A stretch of DNA of 64,000 nt from Singulisphaera sp. GP187 (GTDB taxonomy: Bacteria; Planctomycetota; Planctomycetia; Isosphaerales; Isosphaeraceae), in contig NZ_FSRB01000001.1 in the NCBI RefSeq assembly GCF_900129635.1, positions 4,317,501 to 4,381,500 of the forward strand, given 5' to 3'. A model generated the notes under the pieces. It saw only the letters and a program-made list of their open reading frames with translations. It searched no databases and had not been told where the DNA came from. Below, piece after piece: positions 33,784 through 43,945 of this stretch. The first letter of the stretch is position 1; every line of letters starts with the position of its first letter. Both the position numbers and the translations under genes were made by a program.

Positions 33784-34041
33784 TCATGTCCTCGCACGTC
33801 TGTTGCCCATCGTGACAAAAAAGGCCCCGGTCAGAAGTGCCGCGCCGGTTCCAAGGAGCATCGGATGGGCGGGAAAACCCGCGAGATCGAGACTTTTCGG
33901 CGGCGCCGGTGTCGGACTGGTCGGTTCACCATAATTCGACCGAAACTCGCGTTCGTGCTGCGGGAGCTCGCGGTCGTTGAGGCAGGCGGCGGCAGGAGCC
34001 ACGAATCCGGCGAGCATGATCAGGGCGAGTGCCAAGCGCAT
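33784..34041 (-). CDS. Small membrane/secreted protein
   Basis: 85 aa from the ATG at 34041, with GAGGGGGG 5 nt upstream. A signal peptide MRLALALIMLAGFVAPAAA is followed by CLNDRELPQHEREFRSNYGE and a C-terminal membrane helix (PMLLGTGAALLTGAFFVTMG). The first mature cysteine could be a lipid site, although the motif is not a strict lipobox. It is translationally linked to the downstream TPR-like gene. Confidence 0.6.
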   Translation of the reverse strand: MRLALALIMLAGFVAPAAACLNDRELPQHEREFRSNYGEPTSPTPAPPKSLDLAGFPAHPMLLGTGAALLTGAFFVTMGNRRART

Positions 34042-34216
34042 CGCAACCCCCCTCAAGGAAATGTGGGGAATCCACACAGAAATGCATGCTCAGTCTGCCG
34101 CGCCCCGCAGTCGCGAGTCAATCCGGCGGTCTCAAGCGGGGCGAGCCGATCTCGACTCCAGACGCGAATGACTGTGGACTTCATACGACAACTGTCATAC
34201 GATAGGTTCAGGCTCG

Positions 34217-35353
34217 ATGATGCCACCGACGCATTTGCGAGGCAAATCATTGATCATTTTTCATGCAATTCTCTACGCGGGGCTGTTGAATCTTAGTTCC
34301 GCAACCGATGGCGCGGACGACCGCGTTGATGAGGAGGAGTATCAGGCCTTAGTTCAAGCATTTGAGAACGGGCGTCGTGAATACGTCGCCGCGTTTCGAA
34401 AGGCGAAAACCGAAGCGGAGTCCGCTCGGGCGATTGCCGAGAAGCGACCCGACGAGAAACGATTCATCGCCGGTTTCCTCGCGATCGCTGAGCGGGACCC
34501 AGCGAGTCCAATCGCGGCCAAGGCGGCGAATTGGATCTTGACTCACACTCCGTTTGATCCCGATCCGAAGGCTGTTGAGATCATCGCCAGCCATCATGTC
34601 ACGAGCGATGCCATCGGTCCGCTTTGCCAAGCCATCGGGTTCTCGACCACCCAGGAGAACGGGGTGTTGCTCCGGCGCATTCTCGAGCGAAACCCCCACC
34701 GTCAAGTCAGGGCGGCCGCATGCATCGGATTGAGCCAACACCTTCTGTTTGTCGGCAACAGGCCGTCGCGAACCGCAAAAGAATCCGGTTCGAAGCGAGC
34801 GATCGCCATGCAAACGGAAGCCGAAATGTTCCTGAATCGCGCGATTGCTGAGTACGGCGACGTCCAGCAAGACGGCAGGCTGATAGCCGACACGGCGAGG
34901 GAGATACTCGCGGATATTCACACCCATGGCATCGGCGTGACGGCGCCAGAGACAGAAGGGCGTGACGCGGACGGGAAACGATTCAAGCTGAGTGACTTCA
35001 AGGGCCGAGTCGTCCTATTGACTTTCGCGGGGATTTGGTGCGGGCCCTGCAAGGTCATGTATCCGGAGGAGCGTGAACTGGTCGAGCGCATGGACGGCGA
35101 AGCATTCACCATGTTAAGTGTCAGTACCGATGCACACGTCGAAACGCTCCGGGCGTCGATCCAGTCCAGGGAAATCACCTGGCGCTGTTGGTGGGATGGA
35201 GGGACCGGCGGCCCGATTTGCAATGTCTGGAACGTCCAGCGATTTCCCACAATCTATGTTCTCGACGCCCAAGGCGTGATCCGATACCCCGACACCCGGG
35301 GACCCGATTTAAGAACGGCGGTCGACGTATTGATTTCAGAAATCACCAAGTGA
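34217..35353 (+). CDS. TlpA-like thioredoxin-domain protein with N-terminal helical region
   Basis: 378 aa. An N-terminal hydrophobic segment (LIIFHAILYAGLLNL) acts as signal or anchor. Residues about 30-230 are helical, with HEAT-like or TPR-like features and no named domain. The C-terminal domain (about 235-378) is a TlpA/AhpC-type thioredoxin fold with PETEGRDADGKRFKLSDFKG, the active site FAGIWCGPCKVMYPEE and the cis-proline loop QRFPTIYVLD. It is expected to act as an extracytoplasmic disulfide reductase. Such two-part proteins are common in Planctomycetes. The start has only a weak ribosome-binding site. Confidence 0.85.
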   Translation: MMPPTHLRGKSLIIFHAILYAGLLNLSSATDGADDRVDEEEYQALVQAFENGRREYVAAFRKAKTEAESARAIAEKRPDEKRFIAGFLAIAERDPASPIAAKAANWILTHTPFDPDPKAVEIIASHHVTSDAIGPLCQAIGFSTTQENGVLLRRILERNPHRQVRAAACIGLSQHLLFVGNRPSRTAKESGSKRAIAMQTEAEMFLNRAIAEYGDVQQDGRLIADTAREILADIHTHGIGVTAPETEGRDADGKRFKLSDFKGRVVLLTFAGIWCGPCKVMYPEERELVERMDGEAFTMLSVSTDAHVETLRASIQSREITWRCWWDGGTGGPICNVWNVQRFPTIYVLDAQGVIRYPDTRGPDLRTAVDVLISEITK

Positions 35354-35417
35354 AGGAATGGCCGCCGAAGCCAGGCCAAATTTTCCTGCCCCTCACGAGC
35401 CCGAGGTTGCATCCTGA

Positions 35418-36077
35418 TCACGGGATCACGCCATTCCACCGGAGCAGCTCGGTTCCGAGCATGATCAGGCCAACCCCCGCCGTCGAGCAGGCGAACCAGA
35501 TCCAGAGGTCGTCCCAGCGAGTGACGATGTAATAAGCGGTGTAGAGCGGGATGGCGAGGTAGAGCATGCCGTAGAGCATATCTTCGCGGAACGCGCCATA
35601 GGCCCCGGCCCCGAAACCGAGCACGATCATGAGCGAGCCGAGCGCTAACAGCACAAATCCGACGAGGATCGGCCCGCGCGGCGCAAGCAAGGCGATCGCG
35701 GCGAGGACGAGCACGGTGCTCCCCCCTACCCGACTCAGCCACTTTCCCCAGGCAAAACCGGGCTCGCGCTCACGATCACGGCGGGGCCTCGGACTTGCCG
35801 CGGGCTCGATCGGCCGCCGCTTGCGGCGCGTGGTGAACGCCGACGGCTCGTCGCCCCGCGCCCGAATGAAGGTCGAGGTGGGTTCCAGACCGATCTCAGC
35901 CGCATCGACCGGCGCCTCGGCCGGCTCGTCCAGGGTGTAGGTCTCAGGGTGCGACTCGCCTGACTTCGGGATCATGAACCGGTGGTTACACTGCTTGCAA
36001 CGGCCTTGCCTGCCGGAGAAGGCGGCATCGACAGTACTCGTCGCGCCACAGGCTGGGCAGGTCAAGGGGATCTTCAT
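35418..36077 (-). CDS. Zinc-ribbon membrane protein
   Basis: 219 aa. The N-terminal zinc ribbon CPACGATSTVDAAFSGRQGRCKQC is the MJ0042-like finger frequent in planctomycete proteins. An acidic/basic linker leads to four predicted membrane helices (STVLVLAAIALLA, ILVGFVLLALGSLMIVLGFG, DMLYGMLYLAIPLYTAYYIV, LWIWFACSTAGVGLIMLGTE). Function unknown. It is convergent with the thioredoxin gene. Confidence 0.7.
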   Translation of the reverse strand: MKIPLTCPACGATSTVDAAFSGRQGRCKQCNHRFMIPKSGESHPETYTLDEPAEAPVDAAEIGLEPTSTFIRARGDEPSAFTTRRKRRPIEPAASPRPRRDREREPGFAWGKWLSRVGGSTVLVLAAIALLAPRGPILVGFVLLALGSLMIVLGFGAGAYGAFREDMLYGMLYLAIPLYTAYYIVTRWDDLWIWFACSTAGVGLIMLGTELLRWNGVIP

Positions 36078-36434
36078 GATTGATGGCCGGCCAGGGTCTT
36101 GAGTTCAGGGGCGGACACGTTCAAGCGACAGTTCCAGGTTCTTCGCACCGGCAGGGACGTTCTTTGGGACGATCGCGAAGATTCCGCTCCCATGAGTCGA
36201 TTCCGGGCGACCGCTCACGTCAAGGCCCGGCTTCGAGAATTCCGAGCCATCGCCTTCCCCGGGAGGATTGCCAAGTTCCGGCCGCGAAGCTCCAATGAAC
36301 CCCGGCGCCTGGCTCCCGGGTTCGCTGGCGGCTCAGTCAGGAACGACCGGCGATTCTCCCAGAAATCGGTGCCGCTCGGTCGCGATCGTCCCTCAATAGG
36401 GGTGATGATGCCAACCCAATAAGGACATCGTGAC
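36078..36434. other. Intergenic, divergent region
   Basis: No gene seen. It carries the upstream region of the sigma-fusion gene, with AAGGA 9 nt before its ATG. No clear -35/-10 pair or copy of the 12540 element was found. Confidence 0.5.
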
Positions 36435-39335
36435 ATGGCCAGCGCACAACTCGGCGACGCCCTGCGACAGATCCACCGACTCTTCGGCGAAGGCACCTCC
36501 ACGGGACTGGCCGACGGCCAACTTCTCGAGCGGTTCCTCGACCACCGCGACGAGTCGGCCTTCGCGACCCTGGTGGAACGGCACGGGCCGATGGTTCTGG
36601 ACACGTGCCAGGCCGTCTTGAAAGACCGGCACGACGCCGAAGACGCGTTCCAGGCGGCCTTCCTGATCTTGGTCCGCAAGGCCGGGTCGATCCGAGCAGG
36701 CGACTCGCTGGGCGGTTGGCTCCATCGGGTCGCCCGCCGGGTCGCGATCGAGGCCAACGCCGAGGCCGCCAGGAGGCGGACCAAGGAGCGAAAAGCCGGC
36801 GCCATCGCGGCCGCAACGGCGAGCCCGGCCGCAGCCTGGGACGACCTTCGCCCGGCGCTCCATACCGAGGTCGATCGGCTGCCCGAGAAGTACCGGATGC
36901 CCATCGTCCTCTGCGACTTGCAAGGGCTGACCCGAGACGAGGCGGCCAGCCAACTGCGCTGGACCGAGGGCATGGTCCGTTCGCGCCTGGCCAAAGCCCG
37001 ACGGCTTCTGCGATCCCGATTGACCCGGCGCGGCCTGGCACCCGCCACGGTCCTGTTCGGCGGATCGGCGCGAGGGGCCGTACCGGAAACGTGGGTCACT
37101 GCGACGACTCAGGCCGCGTCGACTGCCGCGACCAACGGCCTCGGCACAACCTCGGCGGCCACGCTCGTGGCGGCCGTGCTCAAAGCCATGTCCCTGACAA
37201 AGCTCAAAATGGTCGCGGCGACAGCCCTGACAATCACGGCACTCGCCGCCTACGGCGCAATAGCTATTCGCGACAACAGGGACGAAAGCAGCGTCCAGAA
37301 AAACGAAAAGAACGTCCGTTCGCCAGCGTCGGTCCCATTGGCGGAAGTGCCCCCGGCGACGCCTCGGCCCGATCAGACCGGCTCGATCGTCTTCCACGGT
37401 CGCGTACTCGACCCTGACGGCCGCCCTCGCGAAGGCGCCCGGCTCTATCTCTTCCAGAAAGGGAGGGAGACCAGCCCTCGCCCAAGCCCGAGCGTCCGCG
37501 CAGCGAGCGACGCGGCGGGCCGGTTCCGATTCGAGGTTCCCAGGGCGGAGTTCAATTCCTACTTCGATGCTGAACCCTGGAGTGATGTCTCAGTCATCGC
37601 CGTGGCCGACGGACTTGGGCTCGCCCTTGGACACGGCCCCACCGGGGACGAAGCGCTGACTCTTCGCCTGGTCACGGACGACGTTCCCATCGCGGGGCGG
37701 CTCATCGACCTGCAAGGGCGGCCGGTTGCCGGCGCCTCGGTTCGGGTGCTCGCCGTGAAAACACCGGCAAGTGATGACCTATCTCCCTGGCTTGACGCCC
37801 TCAAGACCCGGAAGTCCGGCTTCGACGTGGAGCGAGACTTCCTCCCCGGGTACTGGTATCGTCCGGAAGAGTCGCCGATCGTGGCACCGGTCGTGAGCGA
37901 CAGTGACGGCCGATTTCGGATCACCGGCATCGGCCGCGAGCGCCTCGCCACCCTTGTCATCGAAGGGCCAACCATCGAGTCATTTGTCATCAACGCCATG
38001 ACCAAGGGCGCGGAAACAATCCGCGTCCCGAGCTATCGCAGCCCGGGAGCCACCGCGGACGTCACCTACGTTGGGAACCGGTTCGAGCATGTCGCCGGCC
38101 CCTCTCGTCCGGTCGAGGGAACCGTTCGCGACAAGGGGACCGGACGACCGCTGGTCGGCGTCACCATTCAAGCCGAGGAGGAACTCGACGGCAGCAGCAA
38201 CCCGATCGATCACGTCCGAACGACAACCGACGAACAGGGCCGCTACCGCCTGACAGGGCTGCCCAAGGGCCGGGAGGGGAAGGTCCTCGTCCTGCCTGGC
38301 TCCGGCCAGCCCTTCCTCCGCTCGCTTGAGACCATTGGCGGACAAGCCGGGGCCGAGTCGGCGCAACTCGACATCGAGCTGACGCGAGGAGTTCGCGTGA
38401 CCGGCCGGATCACCGACAAGCGGACGGGCCGCCCGGTCAAGGCACGCGTCGAGTACTTCGTCTTCGCTGACAACCCCCATCTGGACGAGGCGCCCGGCTT
38501 TCGCTGGTCCCACGATCTAGGGGGCAGCCTGAACGACGATGACGGCACCTTCCGGATCATCGCCCTGCCCGGATCGGGCGCGATCGCCGCACAGGCTCTG
38601 GAGGATGAGTACCTGCTGGACCTGGGAACCGACAACGATGGCAACGGCATCCTTGACACCCACCCTTACAACGCCATACCGTCGAATTTCAACGCAATCA
38701 CCCTGATCGCCCCAGCGCCGGGGGCCGAGTCGGCGGCCGTTGACCTCGTGTTCGACCGTGGCCGAAACCTGAGCGGCACAGTTCTCGATCCCGATGGCAA
38801 ACCTCTCCCGGGAGCCCTCATCAGCGGACTCCATGAAGCGCAATACTGGGAACACACGCCTCTGAAGACCGACCAGTTCACAATGTCCAGCCTGCGGCCC
38901 GGCAAGCCGCGATTCCTTCAGTTCATCCACGCCGAAAAGAAGCTGGCCGGCTGGCTCATGGTCCGCGAGGACGAGACGCCCCCTCCCGTTGTCAGGCTGG
39001 CCCCCTGGGGCGTGGTCACTGGACGACTCGTCGACGACGACGGCCTGCCCCGTACCGACCTCCGACTCGTCTTCTCGTGGAATCACAAGAAAGACCTCCC
39101 TCACGGCCGACTCCAGGGCAATGGCTCGGGCACATCAGGGCGGATCGTCCCAGACGGCAACGGCCGGTTCCTGATCGAGGGACTGGCCCCCGGCCTGCTT
39201 TACAGCCTGGAAGTCGAAGGAAAACGAGCCAAGCGAATAGGCTGGGCCGTCCGCGACCTCATCATCAAACCGGGCGAAAACCGCGACCTGGGCGACGTCC
39301 GAGCCGTCCCGTCATCGCTGGAGGAGCCTGAATAA
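36435..39335 (+). CDS. ECF sigma factor fused to membrane helix and carboxypeptidase-like repeats (paralog 1)
   Basis: 966 aa. Residues about 25-105 are sigma region 2 (FATLVERHGPMVLDTCQAVL, DAEDAFQAAFLILVRKAGSI, GGWLHRVARRVAIEAN). Residues about 140-195 are region 4 (LPEKYRMPIVLCDLQGLTRD then EAASQLRWTEGMVRSRLAKA). A predicted membrane helix (MVAATALTITALAAYGAIAI, about 258-277) follows. The remaining 680 residues contain several carboxypeptidase regulatory-like beta-sandwich repeats (FHGRVLDPDGRPREGARLYL; RPVEGTVRDKGTGRPLVGVT; GRLVDDDGLPRTDLRLV). The helix would hold the sigma domain at the inner face with the repeats outside. Such extended ECF factors are known in Planctomycetes; activation by proteolysis is inference. 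Paralog 2 follows 214 nt later. Confidence 0.9.
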   Translation: MASAQLGDALRQIHRLFGEGTSTGLADGQLLERFLDHRDESAFATLVERHGPMVLDTCQAVLKDRHDAEDAFQAAFLILVRKAGSIRAGDSLGGWLHRVARRVAIEANAEAARRRTKERKAGAIAAATASPAAAWDDLRPALHTEVDRLPEKYRMPIVLCDLQGLTRDEAASQLRWTEGMVRSRLAKARRLLRSRLTRRGLAPATVLFGGSARGAVPETWVTATTQAASTAATNGLGTTSAATLVAAVLKAMSLTKLKMVAATALTITALAAYGAIAIRDNRDESSVQKNEKNVRSPASVPLAEVPPATPRPDQTGSIVFHGRVLDPDGRPREGARLYLFQKGRETSPRPSPSVRAASDAAGRFRFEVPRAEFNSYFDAEPWSDVSVIAVADGLGLALGHGPTGDEALTLRLVTDDVPIAGRLIDLQGRPVAGASVRVLAVKTPASDDLSPWLDALKTRKSGFDVERDFLPGYWYRPEESPIVAPVVSDSDGRFRITGIGRERLATLVIEGPTIESFVINAMTKGAETIRVPSYRSPGATADVTYVGNRFEHVAGPSRPVEGTVRDKGTGRPLVGVTIQAEEELDGSSNPIDHVRTTTDEQGRYRLTGLPKGREGKVLVLPGSGQPFLRSLETIGGQAGAESAQLDIELTRGVRVTGRITDKRTGRPVKARVEYFVFADNPHLDEAPGFRWSHDLGGSLNDDDGTFRIIALPGSGAIAAQALEDEYLLDLGTDNDGNGILDTHPYNAIPSNFNAITLIAPAPGAESAAVDLVFDRGRNLSGTVLDPDGKPLPGALISGLHEAQYWEHTPLKTDQFTMSSLRPGKPRFLQFIHAEKKLAGWLMVREDETPPPVVRLAPWGVVTGRLVDDDGLPRTDLRLVFSWNHKKDLPHGRLQGNGSGTSGRIVPDGNGRFLIEGLAPGLLYSLEVEGKRAKRIGWAVRDLIIKPGENRDLGDVRAVPSSLEEPE

Positions 39336-39549
39336 CCCAAAGCTCGGGTCCAGGGATCGCGGAAGCGCCTCGGAATCGCTGATTTCAGGAAAAGTGCAAG
39401 CGAACGATCACGACAGACCAGTAGATCGAGACAAGCCGCAAACGAGACGCTTCGGAATCTCACCTTTTTTTTGAGAAAGTCGAGACGATCGGCCGGCCCC
39501 GGTCCTTATCTCTGGTGGATGAACGCAATCGATCCGGAGGCAATCACCA

Positions 39550-42462
39550 ATGGCGAGCATGGCACTGGGCGCCGCCTTGCAGCAAATTCACCGGCTGTTC
39601 CACGAAGGGGCCGTCGCCGCCTTGCCCGACGACCAGCTCCTCGCCCGGTTCGTCACCGCTCGCGATGAGGCGGCGTTCGAGGCACTCGTCGCCCGACACG
39701 GCCCCATGGTCCTGGCCCTCTGCCATGCCATCCTCAAGGACGAACATGCCGCCGAGGATGCCTTCCAGGCCACCTTCCTCGTCTTTGCCCGCAAGGCCGG
39801 CTCGCTCTGGGCCCACGACTCCCTGGGGGGCTGGCTCCATCGCGTCGCCTATCGGATCGCCCTCCGCGCCAACGCCGACACCCGGGTCCGTCGCGAGAAA
39901 GAGGCGGCCGTCGTTCGCCCCGAGCGCGACGAGACTTGGAGCGACTGGATCCCCATGCTCCACGAAGAGATCGACCGGATGCCGGACAGGCATCGCGCCC
40001 CGATCGTGCTCTGCGACCTCCAGGAATTGACTTATGAACAGGCGGCCCAGCAACTCCAGTGGACGGTGCCCACGCTCCGCTGCCGGCTCGCCAAGGCAAG
40101 GGAGCAGCTCCGAGGTCGACTGACCCGACGCGGCCTGACCGAGGCGGGTGCCACGCTCGGAATCTTGCTGGGTTCGAGTGCGGCCAAGGGGGCCATGCCC
40201 CTCGCCGCGATCAGGGCGGCGACTGAACTGGCCATGAACGGTGGCGCGACCGGCACGATCTCGGCCCTGGCCGCGGGAATGCTGAAGGGCATGCGGCTCG
40301 CTCGGATCAAGGTGATTGCAAGTCTCGTAATGACCGTCGGAGTGACGGCCTGCGTCGCGAGTGCCACGCTGGCGGCCGGACTGGGCCAAGCCGACAATCC
40401 ACCGCCCGAACAGAGCCAGGCGATTGCGACGACCCCACCTGCTCGTATTCCAGCGGCCGCAACCCCGGTTCGAGCCCCTGACGACGAAGTCCTGAATTAC
40501 CGGGGACGAGTCGTCACCCCGGACGGCCACCCCTTCCCCGGAGCGAAACTCTACATGGTCACCGAGCGTGCGCCTTCTCCTCCAAAGGCGATCGCGGGAC
40601 CGGACGGCCGCTTCGAGTTCGCGGTCGATCTCTCGCAGTTCGACGACCCGATCTACGCTCGCCACGCCCGCGTGACGGCCGCGGCCCAGGGCTTTGGGAT
40701 CGGAATGACCGATTCCGAAACGCCAGACGCCGGCCGCGACCTCACGATCCGGCTGGCTGCGGACCTGCCGATCGAAGGGCAGGTGGTCGACACGGAAGGG
40801 CGGCCGGTGGCCGGTGCTTCGGTGCGGACCACATCGCTCTGGTCATCGCTCAAGGAGAACCTCGACCCCTGGCTGGCCGCAATCAAAGCGAAGGAGTCCG
40901 AGCTTTATGCAGCCCAATACAAGTACCTCAACATCCGGTTCCCGCTAGCGGACAGGGCGGTCGGGGCGATCCCCTCGACCACGACCGACTCCCAGGGTCG
41001 GTTTCGGTTGACCGGGATCGGCCGTGAGCGGCTTGCGGAACTCCGGATCGAGGCGCCGACCATCCGGATCATGGAAGTCGAGGTGCTAACCCGCCGCTGC
41101 GACCCAGTCCAGACGCTGACTGACCCAAGATTCGTCGATTCCCGCTTAATCACTTACCACGGTGCTTCGCCTCGGCTCGTCGCCTCCCCGAGTCGGCCCA
41201 TTGAAGGAGTCGTCCGCGACAAGCAGACCGGTAAGCCGATCGCGGGAGCCAAGGTCAGTAGCTACACCTTTGCCGACACCAAGCAAGGCAACCACACCAT
41301 CCTGAACTCGACCAGTGACGCTCAAGGACGTTATCGGATCCACGGCATGCCTCGCGGGTCGGGCAACGAGTTGATCACCCGCTCCCTCAGCATAGAGCCG
41401 TACCTGCCCACCCGCTCCACCCTCGACGACCCTCCCGGCCTGGGAACCATCAAACACGACATCGAGCTCGTCCGGGGCACCCTGCTCGAAGGCCGGATCA
41501 CCAACATCAAGACCGGTGCTCCCGTGCGGGCCGCGATTCGATACCACGTTGCGACCGACAATCCGAACCTCGGCGCGGCCCCCGGTCTCCGTCATCTCCC
41601 CAATGACGGATATGACTTCGTAGCCTTAACCGGCACCGATGGGAACTTCCAGATCGCCGCCCTTCCCGGACGCGGCTTGCTCTCAGTCGAACCAATCGAT
41701 AATGGTTTTCCCCAAATGGATCCCGAGATCAAAAAACCGCTCGAAGGAAAGTACATTCCCGAGCTCATGGGGTTTTATGGGGCGGTCGTCGAGATCGACG
41801 TCTCGAGTCCTGGCCCTCGGAAGCGTTACGACATCCCGCTCGAACCTGGACTGACGCTCGCGGCAGACCTCCTCGATCCGGATGGCAAACCGCTGAAGGG
41901 CGTTTTGGCGTACGGCCTGGAATACCTAGGCGGATGGTCTTATCAACCCCAGAAGGACGCAACGGTCCTTGTGAGGGGCCTCAAGAGCTGGGATGAGAAG
42001 GGACAAACTGGCCAGATCCGTTCCGGTGATGGCGATAAGATCATCTGGTCCCCCCGAACTCTCGTCTTCCTCCACGAAGGACGCAAGCTGGCCGGCTGGA
42101 TCGACGTGCGAGGCAACGAGGCCGGGCCGCTCCGCATCCGGTTGGCACCCTCGGCCACCACCATCGGACGAGTCGTCGATGCCGACGGGAACCCACGCGT
42201 TGATCTCACGCTGAGAATCGAGGTCGTCGGCAAGGCGCGGATCGGTGACGGCACGATCGAGCACCTCCCCCGAAGGATCCGGACCGACGCCGATGGTCGG
42301 TTCCGGATCGAGGGACTCGCCCCGGGCCTGACCTACCGAGCGATTGCCCAGGCCCCGCCAAATCAGCGGGCGAAGGAAAGGATCGAGGTCGCGGCAACCA
42401 CCCCAGGCGAAGTCCACGACCTGGGAGTCATGACGATCACGTTTCAAGACCGGGAAAAATAA
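39550..42462 (+). CDS. ECF sigma factor fused to membrane helix and carboxypeptidase-like repeats (paralog 2)
   Basis: 970 aa with the same layout as 36435-39335: region 2 (FEALVARHGPMVLALCHAIL; AAEDAFQATFLVFARKAGSL), region 4 (MPDRHRAPIVLCDLQELTYE; QLQWTVPTLRCRLAKAREQL), a membrane helix near 258-280 (IKVIASLVMTVGVTACVASA), then carboxypeptidase-like repeats (YRGRVVTPDGHPFPGAKLYM; RPIEGVVRDKQTGKPIAGAK). The ATG has GGAGG 10 nt upstream. Only 12 nt separate its stop from the DUF1800 gene, so sigma and the DUF1800/DUF1501 pair probably form an operon. The two paralogs are a tandem duplication that has diverged. Confidence 0.9.
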   Translation: MASMALGAALQQIHRLFHEGAVAALPDDQLLARFVTARDEAAFEALVARHGPMVLALCHAILKDEHAAEDAFQATFLVFARKAGSLWAHDSLGGWLHRVAYRIALRANADTRVRREKEAAVVRPERDETWSDWIPMLHEEIDRMPDRHRAPIVLCDLQELTYEQAAQQLQWTVPTLRCRLAKAREQLRGRLTRRGLTEAGATLGILLGSSAAKGAMPLAAIRAATELAMNGGATGTISALAAGMLKGMRLARIKVIASLVMTVGVTACVASATLAAGLGQADNPPPEQSQAIATTPPARIPAAATPVRAPDDEVLNYRGRVVTPDGHPFPGAKLYMVTERAPSPPKAIAGPDGRFEFAVDLSQFDDPIYARHARVTAAAQGFGIGMTDSETPDAGRDLTIRLAADLPIEGQVVDTEGRPVAGASVRTTSLWSSLKENLDPWLAAIKAKESELYAAQYKYLNIRFPLADRAVGAIPSTTTDSQGRFRLTGIGRERLAELRIEAPTIRIMEVEVLTRRCDPVQTLTDPRFVDSRLITYHGASPRLVASPSRPIEGVVRDKQTGKPIAGAKVSSYTFADTKQGNHTILNSTSDAQGRYRIHGMPRGSGNELITRSLSIEPYLPTRSTLDDPPGLGTIKHDIELVRGTLLEGRITNIKTGAPVRAAIRYHVATDNPNLGAAPGLRHLPNDGYDFVALTGTDGNFQIAALPGRGLLSVEPIDNGFPQMDPEIKKPLEGKYIPELMGFYGAVVEIDVSSPGPRKRYDIPLEPGLTLAADLLDPDGKPLKGVLAYGLEYLGGWSYQPQKDATVLVRGLKSWDEKGQTGQIRSGDGDKIIWSPRTLVFLHEGRKLAGWIDVRGNEAGPLRIRLAPSATTIGRVVDADGNPRVDLTLRIEVVGKARIGDGTIEHLPRRIRTDADGRFRIEGLAPGLTYRAIAQAPPNQRAKERIEVAATTPGEVHDLGVMTITFQDREK

Positions 42463-42474
42463 CCGAGAAACGAC

Positions 42475-43881
42475 ATGCTCATTACAAATGACGTGCTCGC
42501 CACGCCCCCGGGAGGGGGCTCAGCCTGGACTCCCTACGTCCCGGACGCCGACCAGCCCTGGGATCTCACTCGGGTCGCGCACCTCCATCGCCGCGCTGGG
42601 TTCGCGGCGTCCTGGGACGTACTCCAACGCGACATGAAGGAAGGCCCCGAGACGAGCATCAATCGCGTGCTCGCAGGTCAGGCACGCAATGGCGACAGCC
42701 CCGAGGACTTCGAGGCGACCTCCCGCTTGCTCGCCGATGCCGCGGCCGCCTCCAACGACCCGGCGCGGCTCAAGGCGTGGTGGGTCTTCCGAATGATCTT
42801 CGGCCCCGACCCGTTGGGCGAGCGGCTCACGCTGCTCTGGCATGACCATTTCGCCACCAGCAATCTCAAGGTCGACAACCTCGAGTCCATGAGGCGCCAG
42901 AACGAGACCTTCCGCCGGCTCGCCCGCGCCCCGTTCGGCGAGTTGCTGACCGCCGCTGTCCAGGACCCGGCACTCCTGACCTGGCTCGATGCGTCGGCCA
43001 ACCGCAAGGGGCACCCCAATGAAAACCTCGCACGCGAACTCATGGAATTGTTCACGCTTGGCATCGGCCACTTTGGCGAGCCCGACGTTCAAGAGGCCGC
43101 CCGCGCCTTGACCGGATGGACCGTCAACGAGGGCCAGTTTCGCGAGGTCGCAAGCCGGCACGACGAGGGGGAAAAGACGATCCTCGGCCGCGCGGGGCGG
43201 TGGTCGGGGGATGACCTGATCGGCCTGCTCCGCGCGCATCCGGCCACGTCCGCACGCCTGGCGCGACGGCTCTGCAGCCTCTTCTTCGGCGAGCATGCGA
43301 TCGGCGACGAGGCGATCTCAGAGTTGGCCGCGGCCCTCCGCCAGCACGACCTCGACATCGGCAGGGCCGTCGCCTTGATCGTGCGTTCGGACCTCTTCTT
43401 CGCCGCCGCGAACTTGCGGTCGCGCGTCGTGGGACCGGTCGAGTTCGTCGTCGGGCCGACCCGTGCCTTGGAGTTGCTCGAACCGCCGCCGAGCACCCTG
43501 GTCCTGGCCGACTGGGCAGCCCGGCTCGGCCAGGACCTCTTCTATCCCCCCAACGTCGGCGGCTGGCCGGGGGGCCGGGCCTGGCTGACGTCGCGGTCGC
43601 TGATCGGCCGGGCCAATTACGCCTCGGCCCTGGTCGAAGGCCGAGGGATCGGCCGCCCCCAGCCGCTCGACGTGCTGGCGCTGGCCGAACGAGACGGGCG
43701 TGGACAAGGGCGCGACGCCTTGATCGCACACGTCGCCAAACGACTGTTTGGAGCCGAGCCCAGCGCGAAATGGCACGACCAGATCGCCGCGGGCCTCGGG
43801 CCCCCGAGCGCCTGGGGACCGGAATCGGCGCGACGCGCGGTCGCCCTGATCCTGTCCTGCCCCGAGGCCCAACTCGGCTGA
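42475..43881 (+). CDS. DUF1800 family protein
   Basis: 468 aa, full length. Family motifs visible: VAHLHRRAGFAASWDVLQRD near the start, WWVFRMIFGPDPLGERLTLLWHDHFATSNLKV, LLTWLDASANRKGHPNENLARELMELFTLGIGHFGE, ALTGWTVN, and FYPPNVGGWPGGRAWLTS. DUF1800 proteins are almost always encoded next to DUF1501 proteins, as here, and are thought to act outside the cytoplasm. Their chemical role is unknown. No signal peptide is obvious. Confidence 0.92.
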   Translation: MLITNDVLATPPGGGSAWTPYVPDADQPWDLTRVAHLHRRAGFAASWDVLQRDMKEGPETSINRVLAGQARNGDSPEDFEATSRLLADAAAASNDPARLKAWWVFRMIFGPDPLGERLTLLWHDHFATSNLKVDNLESMRRQNETFRRLARAPFGELLTAAVQDPALLTWLDASANRKGHPNENLARELMELFTLGIGHFGEPDVQEAARALTGWTVNEGQFREVASRHDEGEKTILGRAGRWSGDDLIGLLRAHPATSARLARRLCSLFFGEHAIGDEAISELAAALRQHDLDIGRAVALIVRSDLFFAAANLRSRVVGPVEFVVGPTRALELLEPPPSTLVLADWAARLGQDLFYPPNVGGWPGGRAWLTSRSLIGRANYASALVEGRGIGRPQPLDVLALAERDGRGQGRDALIAHVAKRLFGAEPSAKWHDQIAAGLGPPSAWGPESARRAVALILSCPEAQLG

Positions 43882-43945
43882 TCGATCGATTGACGTGCGG
43901 ACCATCCCGTTCGAAACGACGAAACAAAGAATCAAAGGAGATCCC

